From Phycisphaerae bacterium (GTDB taxonomy: Bacteria > Planctomycetota > Phycisphaerae > UBA1845 > Fen-1342), in assembly GCA_030428945.1 (NCBI GenBank), contig JAUIEC010000001.1:1-64000 (forward strand): a DNA stretch of 64,000 nucleotides, read 5' to 3'. The notes below the pieces were generated by a model that saw only the letters and a program-made list of their open reading frames with translations, was not told where the DNA came from and ran no database searches. Position 1 is the stretch's first letter, and every line of letters begins with the position of its first letter. Both the position numbers and the translations under genes were made by a program. This document shows positions 15,714 through 23,633 of this stretch, piece after piece.

Positions 15714-16697
15714 CTACTTCGGAAGGTGTTCTTTCAGGTACCGCAGCCAGTTGCCGTGGGCGAAGCCGCGCAGGTCGTCTTCGCTGAAGCCGGCTTCACC
15801 CAGCGCGCTCAGCAGGTTGCCGAACTTGGCCGGATGATCACAGCCTTCCGGCAGGCGGTCGGTGCCGAAGCCGCCGTCCGCGTCGCTGCCGAGCGCGACA
15901 TGCTGCCGTCCGCCGGCCACCTCGGCCACGTGGCAGACGTGCTCGACGCAGTCGGCCAGGGTCGCGCGGCGGTCATTCGCGAGGAAACTGCCGCACAGGT
16001 TCAGGCCGATGATGCCCCCGCGGCCGGCGATCGCGCGGATCTGGTCGTCGGTCAGGTGCCGCTGGTTGTCGCTGCCGAGGACCGCGCGGCTGTTCGAGTG
16101 CGTCGCGACGATCGGCCCGCGGGCGCAGTCGAAGAGCCCCTCGAAGGCCTCGTCCGACAGGTGCGAGGCGTCGTGGATGATGCCGCACGCGTCCAGCGCG
16201 GCCACCAGGTCGCGACCCGCGGGCGTCAGCGGCCCGTGGTTCATGTTGCCGCCGGCGTAGCGGGTGCCCATCGCCCAGGCGAGGCCGACCATCCGCATGC
16301 CGTCGGCGTGCCAGGCGGCGGCGGTTTCGGGCGTCAGCGGGTCGCCGCCCTCGATCAGCAGGACGATGGCGGGGGGCTGGTGCGGCGCGGTCGGTTCGAG
16401 GTCGGCGGCGGTGCGGACGAGGCGCAGGTGTCCGGCCTGCTCGTTCCGCAGGTAGAAGTCGCGCTGCAGTTCGCCGGCCCGCCGCGCGCCGGCCGGGTCG
16501 TCGGGGCGGTAGGCGTAGGGTTCGCCGGTGTCTTCGGGCGTCGCCTCGGTGAAGATCGTGCCGCAGGCGATCCGGATGTCGGCGGCCTGCAGCTCGGGCA
16601 GCGTGATGCAGGCGTTCGGCTCGGTGCAGGGCGCGTTCATGTCGCGGCCCTTCAGTTCAAGATACGCAAGGTCCAGGTGTCCATCAATCCAGTACAT
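15714..16697 (-). CDS. Membrane dipeptidase-type zinc peptidase (M19)
   Basis: A 327-residue amidohydrolase-fold dipeptidase that hydrolyses dipeptides, often containing D-residues. The metal ligands are present in order: HLD near residue 7-9 (IDGHLDLAYLE), Glu in LLIEGGDPL, His in DASHLSDEAF, and His in VATHSNSRAV. LGSDADGGFGTDRLPEG near the end is the family's substrate-pocket Asp motif. No signal peptide is present, so it is cytoplasmic, as in most bacterial M19 enzymes. The ATG at 16697 gives the family N-terminus; the frame runs open far upstream without homology. Octamer repeats sit directly upstream. Confidence 0.9.
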   Translation of the reverse strand: MYWIDGHLDLAYLELKGRDMNAPCTEPNACITLPELQAADIRIACGTIFTEATPEDTGEPYAYRPDDPAGARRAGELQRDFYLRNEQAGHLRLVRTAADLEPTAPHQPPAIVLLIEGGDPLTPETAAAWHADGMRMVGLAWAMGTRYAGGNMNHGPLTPAGRDLVAALDACGIIHDASHLSDEAFEGLFDCARGPIVATHSNSRAVLGSDNQRHLTDDQIRAIAGRGGIIGLNLCGSFLANDRRATLADCVEHVCHVAEVAGGRQHVALGSDADGGFGTDRLPEGCDHPAKFGNLLSALGEAGFSEDDLRGFAHGNWLRYLKEHLPK

Positions 16698-16708
16698 GCG
16701 TTGGTACC

Positions 16709-16738
16709 CGCGTGAGCAAGTGAGCAAGTGAGCAAGTC
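16709..16738. repeat. 8-bp-period tract (GTGAGCAA family)
   Basis: CGTGAGCAAGTGAGCAAGTGAGC, 12 bases from the dipeptidase start codon; the same family as the tracts at 8984 and 57222. The rest of the 16698-16880 gap shows nothing else. Confidence 0.75.
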
Positions 16739-16880
16739 CGCACCCCGGAATGGTGCCGCCGCGACCGCGGCATTGTAGCCGTCCGGCGGTGGTTCCGCGC
16801 GGGGGGTGGTCTGCTCGCCCGTTTCGCGGTGGAACGCTATCCTTTAGCGACACATTGACTACCCGAAGAAGGGAGCGGGC

Positions 16881-18971
16881 ATGAGTGCGCTGGGAATGAC
16901 CCTGCTGCTGGCGATCGGATTGCTTGTCTTTGCCCAGACCGCGCGCCGTCGCTGGCAACTGATGCAGGTCGGCCGGACGGCGCTGGACCGCGGCGACCGG
17001 ATGGGCGATCGCCTGCGCAGCGTCTGGCTGTACATGTTCGGGCAGTTGCGGATGTTCCGCTACAAGGGCGCCGGGGTCGCGCACGCGCTGATCTTCGCCG
17101 GCTTCTCGGTGCTGTCGCTGCGGACGATCATCCTGGCGGCCCGCGGGTTCAGCAGCGATCCGGAATTCGGATTCTGGCTGTTCGACGATGACGCCCCGCT
17201 CGGGGTCGCCTACCTGTTCCTCAAGGACCTGATCGGCATCGGCGTGATCGCCGGCGTGCTGTACTTCCTGTACCTGCGGATCGTCGTGCGGCCGCAGCGG
17301 ATGAACCTGTCGGCCGAGGGGATCGTGATCCTGTGCCTGATCCTGGGTCTGATCACGGCCGACATGACCTACGAGGCGACCGGCTACATCCGCGGGCAGC
17401 AGGCGCACGGGACGGGGCTGTTCCACCTGAAGACCCCGTTCGCGTCGCTGTACGCCCTGATCCTGAAGCCGCTGCTGAACAGCGAGGCGGTCAGCAACCT
17501 TTACTACCTCGGGTTCTGGGGCCACACGGTGATCGTGCTGGCGTTCCTGAACTATCTGCCGTACGGCAAGCACTTCCACATTCTGACGGTGCTGCCGAAC
17601 GTGCTGACCCGCAACCTCGACGGGATCGGGCGGCTGCGGAACATCGAGGACATCGAGGGGCGCCTGGAGCGCGAGGAGACGCTGGGGGTCAAACAGCCGC
17701 GCGACCTGGCCTGGAAGGACGTGCTGGACTTCTACACCTGCACCGAGTGCGGGCGCTGCAGCGACCACTGCCCGGCCAACAACACCGGCAAGCTGCTGTC
17801 GCCGAAGCAACTGACGGTCGACATGCGGAACGCGCTGTACGAGAACGAGCAGGCGCTGATCGCGATCCGCCCGGCCGATGCGGAGGCGGACAGCGATGAT
17901 TCGGGGGCGTTCACGTTCGTACCGGAGGTGGTCAACCCGGACGTGCTGTGGGCCTGCACGACGTGCGGGGCCTGCGAGCAGGAGTGCCCGGTGTTCATCT
18001 CGTACATCGACAAGATCGTCGACCTGCGGCGCAACCTGGTGATGGAGCAGGGCGAGTTCCCGCCGCAGTTGCAGAACGCGTTCCGCGGACTCGAAACGGT
18101 CGGCAACCCGTACAGCGCGGGGCCCGAGACGCGGGCGGACTGGGCCGAAGGGCTGAACGTGCCGCTGATCAGCGACAAGCCCGACGCCGAGTACCTGTAC
18201 TGGGTCGGTTGCGCGCCGTCCTACGATGACCGCTCCAGGAAGATCGCGCGGGCCTTCGTGCAACTGATGCAGAAGGCCGGCGTCGACTTCGCGATCCTGG
18301 GGCCGGAGGAGATGTGCAACGGCGACCCGGCCCGGCGCAGCGGCAACGAGTACCTGTTCGAGATCCTGGCGAAGCAGAACGTCGAGACGATGCAGGGTTA
18401 CAACATCCGCAAGATCGTCACGACCTGCCCGCACTGCTTCAACACGCTGGCGAACGAGTATGGCGCGTTCGACGGCAACTATGACGTGATTCATCACACG
18501 GACCTGCTGGCCGGGCTGCTCGACAGCGGCCGGCTCAAGGCGGTCAACGCCTGCAGCGAGACGGTTGCGTATCACGATTCGTGCTACATCGGGCGCTACA
18601 ACGACATCTACGATCCGCCCCGCCGGATCCTCGAGGCGATCCCCGGGCTGAAGCTGGTCGAGGCCGAGGAGAGTCGCGACCGCGGCATGTGCTGCGGCGC
18701 CGGCGGCGCCCAGATGTGGAAGGAAGAGGAAGAGATCGTCCGCGACGACGCCAAGGCCGGCAGCGGCAAGGTCAACCACGCCCGCACGAACCAGTTGCTC
18801 AAGGTCCTGCCCAGCGGCAACGGCGGCGGCGGCTGCGGCATCGCCAGCGCCTGCCCTTTCTGCAAGACGATGCTCAGCGACGGACTCAACGACCAGGGCC
18901 GCGAACAGGTCCGACAGAAAGACGTGGCCGAGTACCTGTGGGAAGCCGTCGAAGAGCCCGCCGGCAGCTAG
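16881..18971 (+). CDS. Membrane-bound Fe-S oxidoreductase with CCG domains
   Basis: A 696-residue redox protein. The N-terminal 270 residues contain five or six transmembrane helices with conserved His (AHALIFAGF; GHTVIVLAF), like a NarI/HdrE-type haem b subunit. Two 4Fe-4S motifs follow (CTECGRCSDHCP near 290 and CTTCGACEQECP near 365). The C-terminal part holds two CCG-type repeats (CPHCFNTLANEYG; SCYIGRYN; MCCGAGGAQMW) as in HdrD/GlpC. This architecture is known from heterodisulfide-reductase-like and electron-transfer-flavoprotein:menaquinone oxidoreductases, so it probably passes electrons to quinone. No etf genes are adjacent. GGGAG precedes the ATG. Confidence 0.88.
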   Translation: MSALGMTLLLAIGLLVFAQTARRRWQLMQVGRTALDRGDRMGDRLRSVWLYMFGQLRMFRYKGAGVAHALIFAGFSVLSLRTIILAARGFSSDPEFGFWLFDDDAPLGVAYLFLKDLIGIGVIAGVLYFLYLRIVVRPQRMNLSAEGIVILCLILGLITADMTYEATGYIRGQQAHGTGLFHLKTPFASLYALILKPLLNSEAVSNLYYLGFWGHTVIVLAFLNYLPYGKHFHILTVLPNVLTRNLDGIGRLRNIEDIEGRLEREETLGVKQPRDLAWKDVLDFYTCTECGRCSDHCPANNTGKLLSPKQLTVDMRNALYENEQALIAIRPADAEADSDDSGAFTFVPEVVNPDVLWACTTCGACEQECPVFISYIDKIVDLRRNLVMEQGEFPPQLQNAFRGLETVGNPYSAGPETRADWAEGLNVPLISDKPDAEYLYWVGCAPSYDDRSRKIARAFVQLMQKAGVDFAILGPEEMCNGDPARRSGNEYLFEILAKQNVETMQGYNIRKIVTTCPHCFNTLANEYGAFDGNYDVIHHTDLLAGLLDSGRLKAVNACSETVAYHDSCYIGRYNDIYDPPRRILEAIPGLKLVEAEESRDRGMCCGAGGAQMWKEEEEIVRDDAKAGSGKVNHARTNQLLKVLPSGNGGGGCGIASACPFCKTMLSDGLNDQGREQVRQKDVAEYLWEAVEEPAGS

Positions 18972-18977
18972 GCCTCG

Positions 18978-19086
18978 GGCCTCCCTCGCTCCCTGGCTCC
19001 CTCGCTCCCTCGTTCGCTGGCTCGCTGGCCCCGTGCCGGGTGCCCGACCCTTGAGCGAGCACAGCGAGCGGAAGGGTGGGGGACTG
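18978..19086. repeat. Octamer tract followed by a dispersed palindrome
   Basis: CCTCGCTCCCTGGCTCCC-type octamers (18978-19030), then the palindromic element reading CTTGAGCGAGCACAGCGAGC...GGGTGGGGGACTGC (19046-19086), which is the inverted orientation of the copy at 20571. Confidence 0.8.
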
Positions 19087-19186
19087 CCCGAATCGCCCGG
19101 CAGGCCCGCCGCCCGGATTCCGAATTGCGGAAAGAAGTTCGCGGCACGTACGATCTCAGCCTGTGTCATCTTCGGCGGAGATTCCG

Positions 19187-20359
19187 ATGCGTGTCGTCTC
19201 GACAGCGATCCTGGTTCTGACGGTGCTGACCCTGTCCGGATGTCTGCCCGTAACCCGCGATCTGCCCGGCACGGCGCAGGTCGACGGGACCGTCGTCACG
19301 CTGACGCAGCCGGTCGACCCGTTGGCCACGCAGGTGACGCTGCTGGCCCGCCGCGCGCCGGACCCGGACTTCACGATCGTCGCGCTGCCCGACACGCAGT
19401 ACTACGCCGAGAGCTACCCCGGGATCTTCCGGGCCCAGACCACCTGGATCGCGCAGCAGCGACACGCTCGCAACATCCGGGCCATGCTGCACCTCGGTGA
19501 CATCGTCGACAACGCCGACCAGCTTGGACAGTGGGCCGTCGCCGACGAATCGCTGGCCGTCCTCGACCGCGAACCGAACCTGCCCTACGGCCTGGCGGTC
19601 GGCAACCACGACCAGTTCCCGAAAGCCGACCCGGACGGAACCGCCAACTTCAACGCGTACTTTCCCGGCAGTCGCTATGCCGGGCAGGCGTGGTACGGCG
19701 GGCACTTCGGCGATGACAACGACAACCACTACATCCTGTTCGAAGCCGGTCGCGTCCGGTTCATCGCCGTGTTCCTCGAGTTCTATCGACAGGGCAATCC
19801 CGCCGCGCTCGCCTGGGCCGGCGACGTTCTTGATGCGCATCCGGACCGGCAGGCGATCGTCGTCACGCATTTCGCGATGACCAGCGACGTCGTGGCCGGC
19901 AAGTTCTCGGTGCAGGGCCGGGCGATCCGCGACGCGCTGGCCGGTCGGCCGAACTTCTTCATGCTGCTTGGCGGGCACTTCTGCGGAGCGGCCCACCGGT
20001 CCGACATGGTCGACAAGGCCAGCTTCTACTCGCTGCTGGCCGACTACCAGTGCTGGCCGAACGGCGGTGACGGCTGGCTGCGCCTGCTGGAGTTCTCGCC
20101 GCGGACCGGCATGCTGCGTTCGCGAACGTACTCACCCACGCTGGACGATCACCTGACCGGCGAGGAGCACGATTTCACGCTGCCGGTTCCGTTCCTGTCG
20201 CCCGACCCGTTCGTCCCGCTCGACGGCGTGCGGACCGCGGACGGCGTCGCGCAGGCCACCTGGAGTGACCTGTCACCCGGGCGGTACGAATGGATCGCCC
20301 GCTACCGCGTCGGTCCGCTGCGCGTCGAGACGCCGCCGCGGATGTTCGTGGTTGACTGA
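19187..20359 (+). CDS. Lipoprotein calcineurin-like metallophosphoesterase
   Basis: A 390-residue exported lipoprotein: MRVVSTAILVLTVLTLSGC is a signal sequence with lipobox LSGC. The phosphoesterase signature is complete: PDTQYY (metal Asp), LHLGDIVDN (GDxxD), AVGNHDQF (GNHD), VVTHFAM and LGGHF. It would hydrolyse phosphate esters outside the cytoplasmic membrane; the substrate is unknown. The C-terminal 60 residues are a beta-rich appendage. The ATG at 19187 was chosen because GGCGGAG precedes it and it produces the signal peptide. Flanked by repeat-rich DNA, so probably monocistronic. Confidence 0.9.
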   Translation: MRVVSTAILVLTVLTLSGCLPVTRDLPGTAQVDGTVVTLTQPVDPLATQVTLLARRAPDPDFTIVALPDTQYYAESYPGIFRAQTTWIAQQRHARNIRAMLHLGDIVDNADQLGQWAVADESLAVLDREPNLPYGLAVGNHDQFPKADPDGTANFNAYFPGSRYAGQAWYGGHFGDDNDNHYILFEAGRVRFIAVFLEFYRQGNPAALAWAGDVLDAHPDRQAIVVTHFAMTSDVVAGKFSVQGRAIRDALAGRPNFFMLLGGHFCGAAHRSDMVDKASFYSLLADYQCWPNGGDGWLRLLEFSPRTGMLRSRTYSPTLDDHLTGEEHDFTLPVPFLSPDPFVPLDGVRTADGVAQATWSDLSPGRYEWIARYRVGPLRVETPPRMFVVD

Positions 20360-20361
20360 AC

Positions 20362-20817
20362 GGGAGGGAGCGAGGGAGCCAGGGAACAGGGAGCAAGGGA
20401 GCGAGGGAGCCAGGGAGCCAGAGAGCCAGGGAGCGAGGGAGCAAGGGAGCGAGGGAGCCGTTGTAGGGTGCGTCATCGACGCGGCCGACCGCGCTTGCTG
20501 CCACGCGGACGCCGCAGGCGTCGATGCCGCACCGCTTGGCAGTTTCATCCACCGGACCGGCTGAGACCCAAGTCAGTCCCCCATCCTTCCGCTCGCTGCG
20601 CTCGCTCAAGGACGGGGCACCCGACGGGGGACTAGGGAACAGGGAAAAGGGACTAGGGAACTGGGAACAGGGAACAGGGAACAGGGAGCAAGGGAGCGAG
20701 GGAGCGAGGGAGCGAGGGAGCGAGGGAACCGTTGTAGGGTGCGTCATCGACGCGGCCGACCGCGCTTGCTGCCACGCGGACGTCGCAGGCGTCGATGCCG
20801 CACCGCTTGGCAGGGAA
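20362..20817. repeat. Composite repeat island: octamers, palindromes and a duplicated 100-bp block
   Basis: No gene. Order: octamer tract GGGAGCGA family (20362-20460); palindromic element TGCGTCATCGACGCGGC ... GCGTCGATGCCGCACC (20464-20545); GTCCCCCATCC palindrome (20571-20625); GGAACAGG and GAGCGAGG tracts (20626-20735); then a second, nearly identical copy of the palindromic element (20734-20816). About 100 bases (20447-20545) are repeated at 20720-20817, so this looks like a tandem duplication of a repeat module. Confidence 0.85.
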
Positions 20818-20828
20818 CGGCGCTTGCG

Positions 20829-21581
20829 TCAGGTCTGGCGGTTGGCCAGGGCGGCGTGGTCGGTCGTGTCGAGTCGCAGCGGCGTCAGCGTGATCCAGCC
20901 TTCGACCAGCGAGGGGAAGTCGCCGCTGGTGGCGGCCCGGTCGAGGTACGAGCCGACGTACTCGGTGACGAAACCGTCGCCGGGTTGGCCTGGCTGGCGC
21001 TCAAAGGTCATCGGCCACGACGTCAGCGAGAGCGGGCACCAGCGGACGCCCTCCGGCGCGGCCCCGTTGGCCGGGACCGGCAGGTTCAGGTTCGTCAGCA
21101 TCGGCAGGTTGGCCAGGTCACCCAGCAGCGCCTGCAGGCCCTGCTCCGCCCGTCCGACCGTTGCGTCCCAGTCCACCGGGGTCGGGTTGCGGACGAGTTG
21201 CGAAATCGCGATCCCCGGCACCCCCAGCACGGCCGCCTCCCGGGCGGCGGCCACCGTTCCGGAATAGAACACGTCGACCCCGCAGTTCGCGCCCGGGTTG
21301 ATCCCGGCCATGACGCACTCGACGGTCAGTTCGGGCAGTTGCTCGACGCCGACGCGGACGCAGTCGGCCGGGGTTCCGGAACAGGCGTAGGCCGGGGCGC
21401 CGTGGATGTCCGGGCGGCGGTCGACGCGGATCGGTCCGCGCATGCTGATCGCGTGGCTCTTGGCGCTGTGACACACCTCCGGTGCGACGACGACCGGGTC
21501 GCCGAACCGCCGGGCGACCGACACCAGCCGGGCCAGTCCCGGGGCGTCGATGCCGTCGTCGTTGGTGATCAGGATTCGCAC
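20829..21581 (-). CDS. surE: 5'-nucleotidase SurE
   Basis: A 250-residue SurE-type phosphatase acting on nucleoside 5'/3'-monophosphates during stationary-phase stress. The N-terminal ITNDDGIDAPG motif supplies the metal-binding Asp pair; VAPEVCHSAKSHAIS, GTPADCVRVGV and the GINPGANCGVDVFYSGTVAAAREA stretch complete the active site. The start codon is GTG at 21581. It lies 23 bases downstream of the secreted Spy-like gene on the same strand, so the two may be co-transcribed. Its stop is directly against the repeat island. Confidence 0.92.
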   Translation of the reverse strand: MRILITNDDGIDAPGLARLVSVARRFGDPVVVAPEVCHSAKSHAISMRGPIRVDRRPDIHGAPAYACSGTPADCVRVGVEQLPELTVECVMAGINPGANCGVDVFYSGTVAAAREAAVLGVPGIAISQLVRNPTPVDWDATVGRAEQGLQALLGDLANLPMLTNLNLPVPANGAAPEGVRWCPLSLTSWPMTFERQPGQPGDGFVTEYVGSYLDRAATSGDFPSLVEGWITLTPLRLDTTDHAALANRQT

Positions 21582-21604
21582 GCGGGTCCACGCTGCTCCG
21601 AGTA

Positions 21605-22444
21605 CTACGGACGGGCCCGGCGGCCGGTCATCCGCTTGGAGGCCTTCTCGGCCTCGGCATCCATCTGGAAGATGTTCTTGACCTTGTCGGTCCGCAGCTT
21701 CTGAATCTCGGCGTCCAGGCTGGCCCGCTGCGATTCGTTCAGGACCTCGTTCATCTTGCGGACCAGCGTGCGGAGCATCTGGGCCCGGCGGGTGTCGTCG
21801 AGTCGGCCGGCCGAGGTCGACTTCTTCCGCTGTTCCTCCTTCAGTTCGGCGATCTTCTTCTTCTGCTCGTCGCTGAGCTTCATGGCCTCGACCAGGGCGA
21901 GCAGGTCGACCGGGCGGATGTGTCCGCTCGGGTTGCGCTCCAGGCGGGCGAGGGCCTCGTCGAGCTTCTTCTTCTGGGCGTCGGTGATCTGCAGGCGGAG
22001 GTTGTCGAGGAACTCGGGCTCGTTGTCGGCGACCTTGCCAAGCTGCCGCAGTTCGCGGGTGTAGCGGGCCTTGGCCTCGGCATCTCCGTCGGCTTCGGCC
22101 TGCTGCATCAGGGCCATCAGCTCGCGGACGCGGCCGAGGTTGATCTGCGGGGCGGGCTGGCGGAGGACGGTCGAGATCAGGCCCTCGGCGGCTTCACGCT
22201 GGGCCGAGGTCAGGTCGAGCTGCCGGAGCAGGTAGCGGGCCCGCCATTCCCCCATCAGCGGGTAGGCCCGGGCGGCCGCCCGTTCGGTGATCTCGTTCGG
22301 CCCGATCTCACGCGTGGTCTGCGGTTTATCGGCCTTTTCGGTGGTTTCCTTGGGGATGATCTTGACGTCAGTCGCCTTGATCTGGGCCGTGGCCGGCATG
22401 GCCAGGACCGCGGTGAACGTCAGGATGGTCAACAGGTTACGCAT
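21605..22444 (-). CDS. Exported helical protein, LTXXQ/Spy-like
   Basis: A 279-residue periplasmic protein. The signal peptide MRNLLTILTFTAVLAMPATA is followed by an almost entirely alpha-helical, charged protein. Two segments, RQLDLTSAQREAAEGLI and MKLSDEQKKKIAELKEEQRKK, fit the L(S/T)xEQ pattern of Spy/CpxP-type periplasmic chaperone or metal-stress proteins. A third partial repeat, QITDAQKKKLDEALARL, lies between. The length exceeds classic Spy (about 160 residues). The ATG at 22444 follows GGAGGCGAAACCG. A stress-binding or chaperone role is inferred; no catalytic motif is present. Confidence 0.7.
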   Translation of the reverse strand: MRNLLTILTFTAVLAMPATAQIKATDVKIIPKETTEKADKPQTTREIGPNEITERAAARAYPLMGEWRARYLLRQLDLTSAQREAAEGLISTVLRQPAPQINLGRVRELMALMQQAEADGDAEAKARYTRELRQLGKVADNEPEFLDNLRLQITDAQKKKLDEALARLERNPSGHIRPVDLLALVEAMKLSDEQKKKIAELKEEQRKKSTSAGRLDDTRRAQMLRTLVRKMNEVLNESQRASLDAEIQKLRTDKVKNIFQMDAEAEKASKRMTGRRARP

Positions 22445-22690
22445 CGGTTTCGCCTCCGCGAGCGTTGTACGCCCGGCTGTGGGTCGGGTTGCGTCGGACT
22501 TTCCCGCAAGCGTAGGAAAGCCGGGCCGGGGATGCAAATCAGCCCCCGAGGATGAACACCGGTTCACCCGCATAAAGGAGTATTCGAGTCGGCGGGGCTT
22601 TTGCTCGAAACCTGTTCGCCCTGTCGGGTTGCGGCCCCTGTCCGGATGGCGCCGGGCGGCCCGGTCCCGGCAGCATGAAACAGTTTATCC

Positions 22691-22719
22691 TTGACACCCT
22701 TTTCGAGCCAACGTTAGCC
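22691..22719 (+). promoter_or_regulatory. Candidate sigma-70 promoter for the NYN gene
   Basis: TTGACA (22691-22696), a 17-base spacer, then TTAGCC (22714-22719). The -35 box is perfect and the spacing right, but the -10 box is weak. It lies 22 bases upstream of the NYN gene's ATG, within the 297-base divergent gap that otherwise shows no feature. Confidence 0.4.
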
Positions 22720-22741
22720 TTTTCCGCATGAAAGCAGGCCC

Positions 22742-23245
22742 ATGCCCGTCCTGATTGATGGGAACAACCTGCTGCACGCGGCCCTCGATGCGGAGCCGGA
22801 ACGGCCCCCCGGGCGGACGCAGTTGTGCACCTTTCTGGAAGAGTGGGTTCGCCGGACCGGCGAGCCCGTCCATGTCGTGTTCGACGGCCCCGCTCCGGCG
22901 AGAATGCGGGCCGAGCAGATAAGCGGATCCGAGATTCCGGTCACCTACAGCGGCGATCTGTCCGCGGACGAGGTGATCTTTGCCGAGATCCGGGCCTGCT
23001 CGGCGCCACGAAGATTGCGGGTCGTGTCGTCGGATCGAGAGATCATCGCCGCCGCCCGACGCAGGCGGGCCCGGCCGGTGCGATCCGCCGACTTCTGGTC
23101 CGAACTGCACCGCACCCTCGCCAGGCCGGAGCCGGTCGATCCTGAGCCGCCGGAAAAACGTGCCGGGCTCGCGTCGGATCAGGCCGACGCGTGGGCTGCC
23201 GAGTTTGGCCTGGATGCCGACCCGGAGCCCGGAGAGTCCGGTTGA
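22742..23245 (+). CDS. NYN-domain (YacP/Rae1-like) ribonuclease
   Basis: A 167-residue protein with a PIN-like NYN fold. MPVLIDGNNLLHAAL carries the first catalytic Asp and the Asn of the family. VHVVFDGPAP and VVSSDREIIAAARRR supply further acidic residues and the central strand. Relatives (YacP/Rae1) are ribosome-associated or RNA-processing endonucleases. The C-terminal 40 residues are acidic and low-complexity. A TTGACA promoter lies just upstream; the PilZ gene begins 19 bases downstream, so the pair is likely an operon. Confidence 0.85.
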   Translation: MPVLIDGNNLLHAALDAEPERPPGRTQLCTFLEEWVRRTGEPVHVVFDGPAPARMRAEQISGSEIPVTYSGDLSADEVIFAEIRACSAPRRLRVVSSDREIIAAARRRRARPVRSADFWSELHRTLARPEPVDPEPPEKRAGLASDQADAWAAEFGLDADPEPGESG

Positions 23246-23264
23246 ACCGCCGAGGAGAACGCCC

Positions 23265-23633
23265 ATGGCTGTCGAACGGAGTGAACGGCGTCGCGAGAAG
23301 CGCGAATCGGTGATCGGGCACCTCTGGCTGGTAGATCCGCAGGGCCGGGCCGTCGTCCGCTGCCGCTGCCTCGACATGTCACCCAATGGCATCCGCGTGC
23401 GGGCCCCGCTCGGCTACGGGCTCGGAACCGGGCGAACCTATCAACTCTGCTCGCACCCGCCCGGAAGCAGCCAGCCCAGCGGACTCGGCCTGCAGATCAG
23501 CCGCCCCGGCACCGTCGTCCGCGCCGATGTGCTGACGGCCGAGGCGGGCGACACGATCGAACTGGGGATCGAACTCTCGCCGCAGCGTGACGCGCAGCTC
23601 AGTCCGTTGTCGGCGGCCGCAACGCCCGCTTGA
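23265..23633 (+). CDS. PilZ-domain c-di-GMP-binding protein
   Basis: A 122-residue stand-alone PilZ protein. The two c-di-GMP-binding motifs are there: RRREKR near residues 8-13 (RxxxR) and CLDMSPNGIRV (D/NxSxxG) about 30 residues on, followed by the beta-barrel strands. It would act as a c-di-GMP receptor controlling motility or surface functions. GAGGAG precedes the ATG. Its last 35 bases overlap the 3' end of the convergent acyl-CoA ligase gene. Confidence 0.85.
   Translation: MAVERSERRREKRESVIGHLWLVDPQGRAVVRCRCLDMSPNGIRVRAPLGYGLGTGRTYQLCSHPPGSSQPSGLGLQISRPGTVVRADVLTAEAGDTIELGIELSPQRDAQLSPLSAAATPA

Noticed and set aside
16698..19169. Upstream extension of the dipeptidase frame
   Set aside because: The frame is open for 2.4 kb before the dipeptidase ATG, but it is antisense to the Fe-S oxidoreductase and has no homology; the M19 family start is at 16697.
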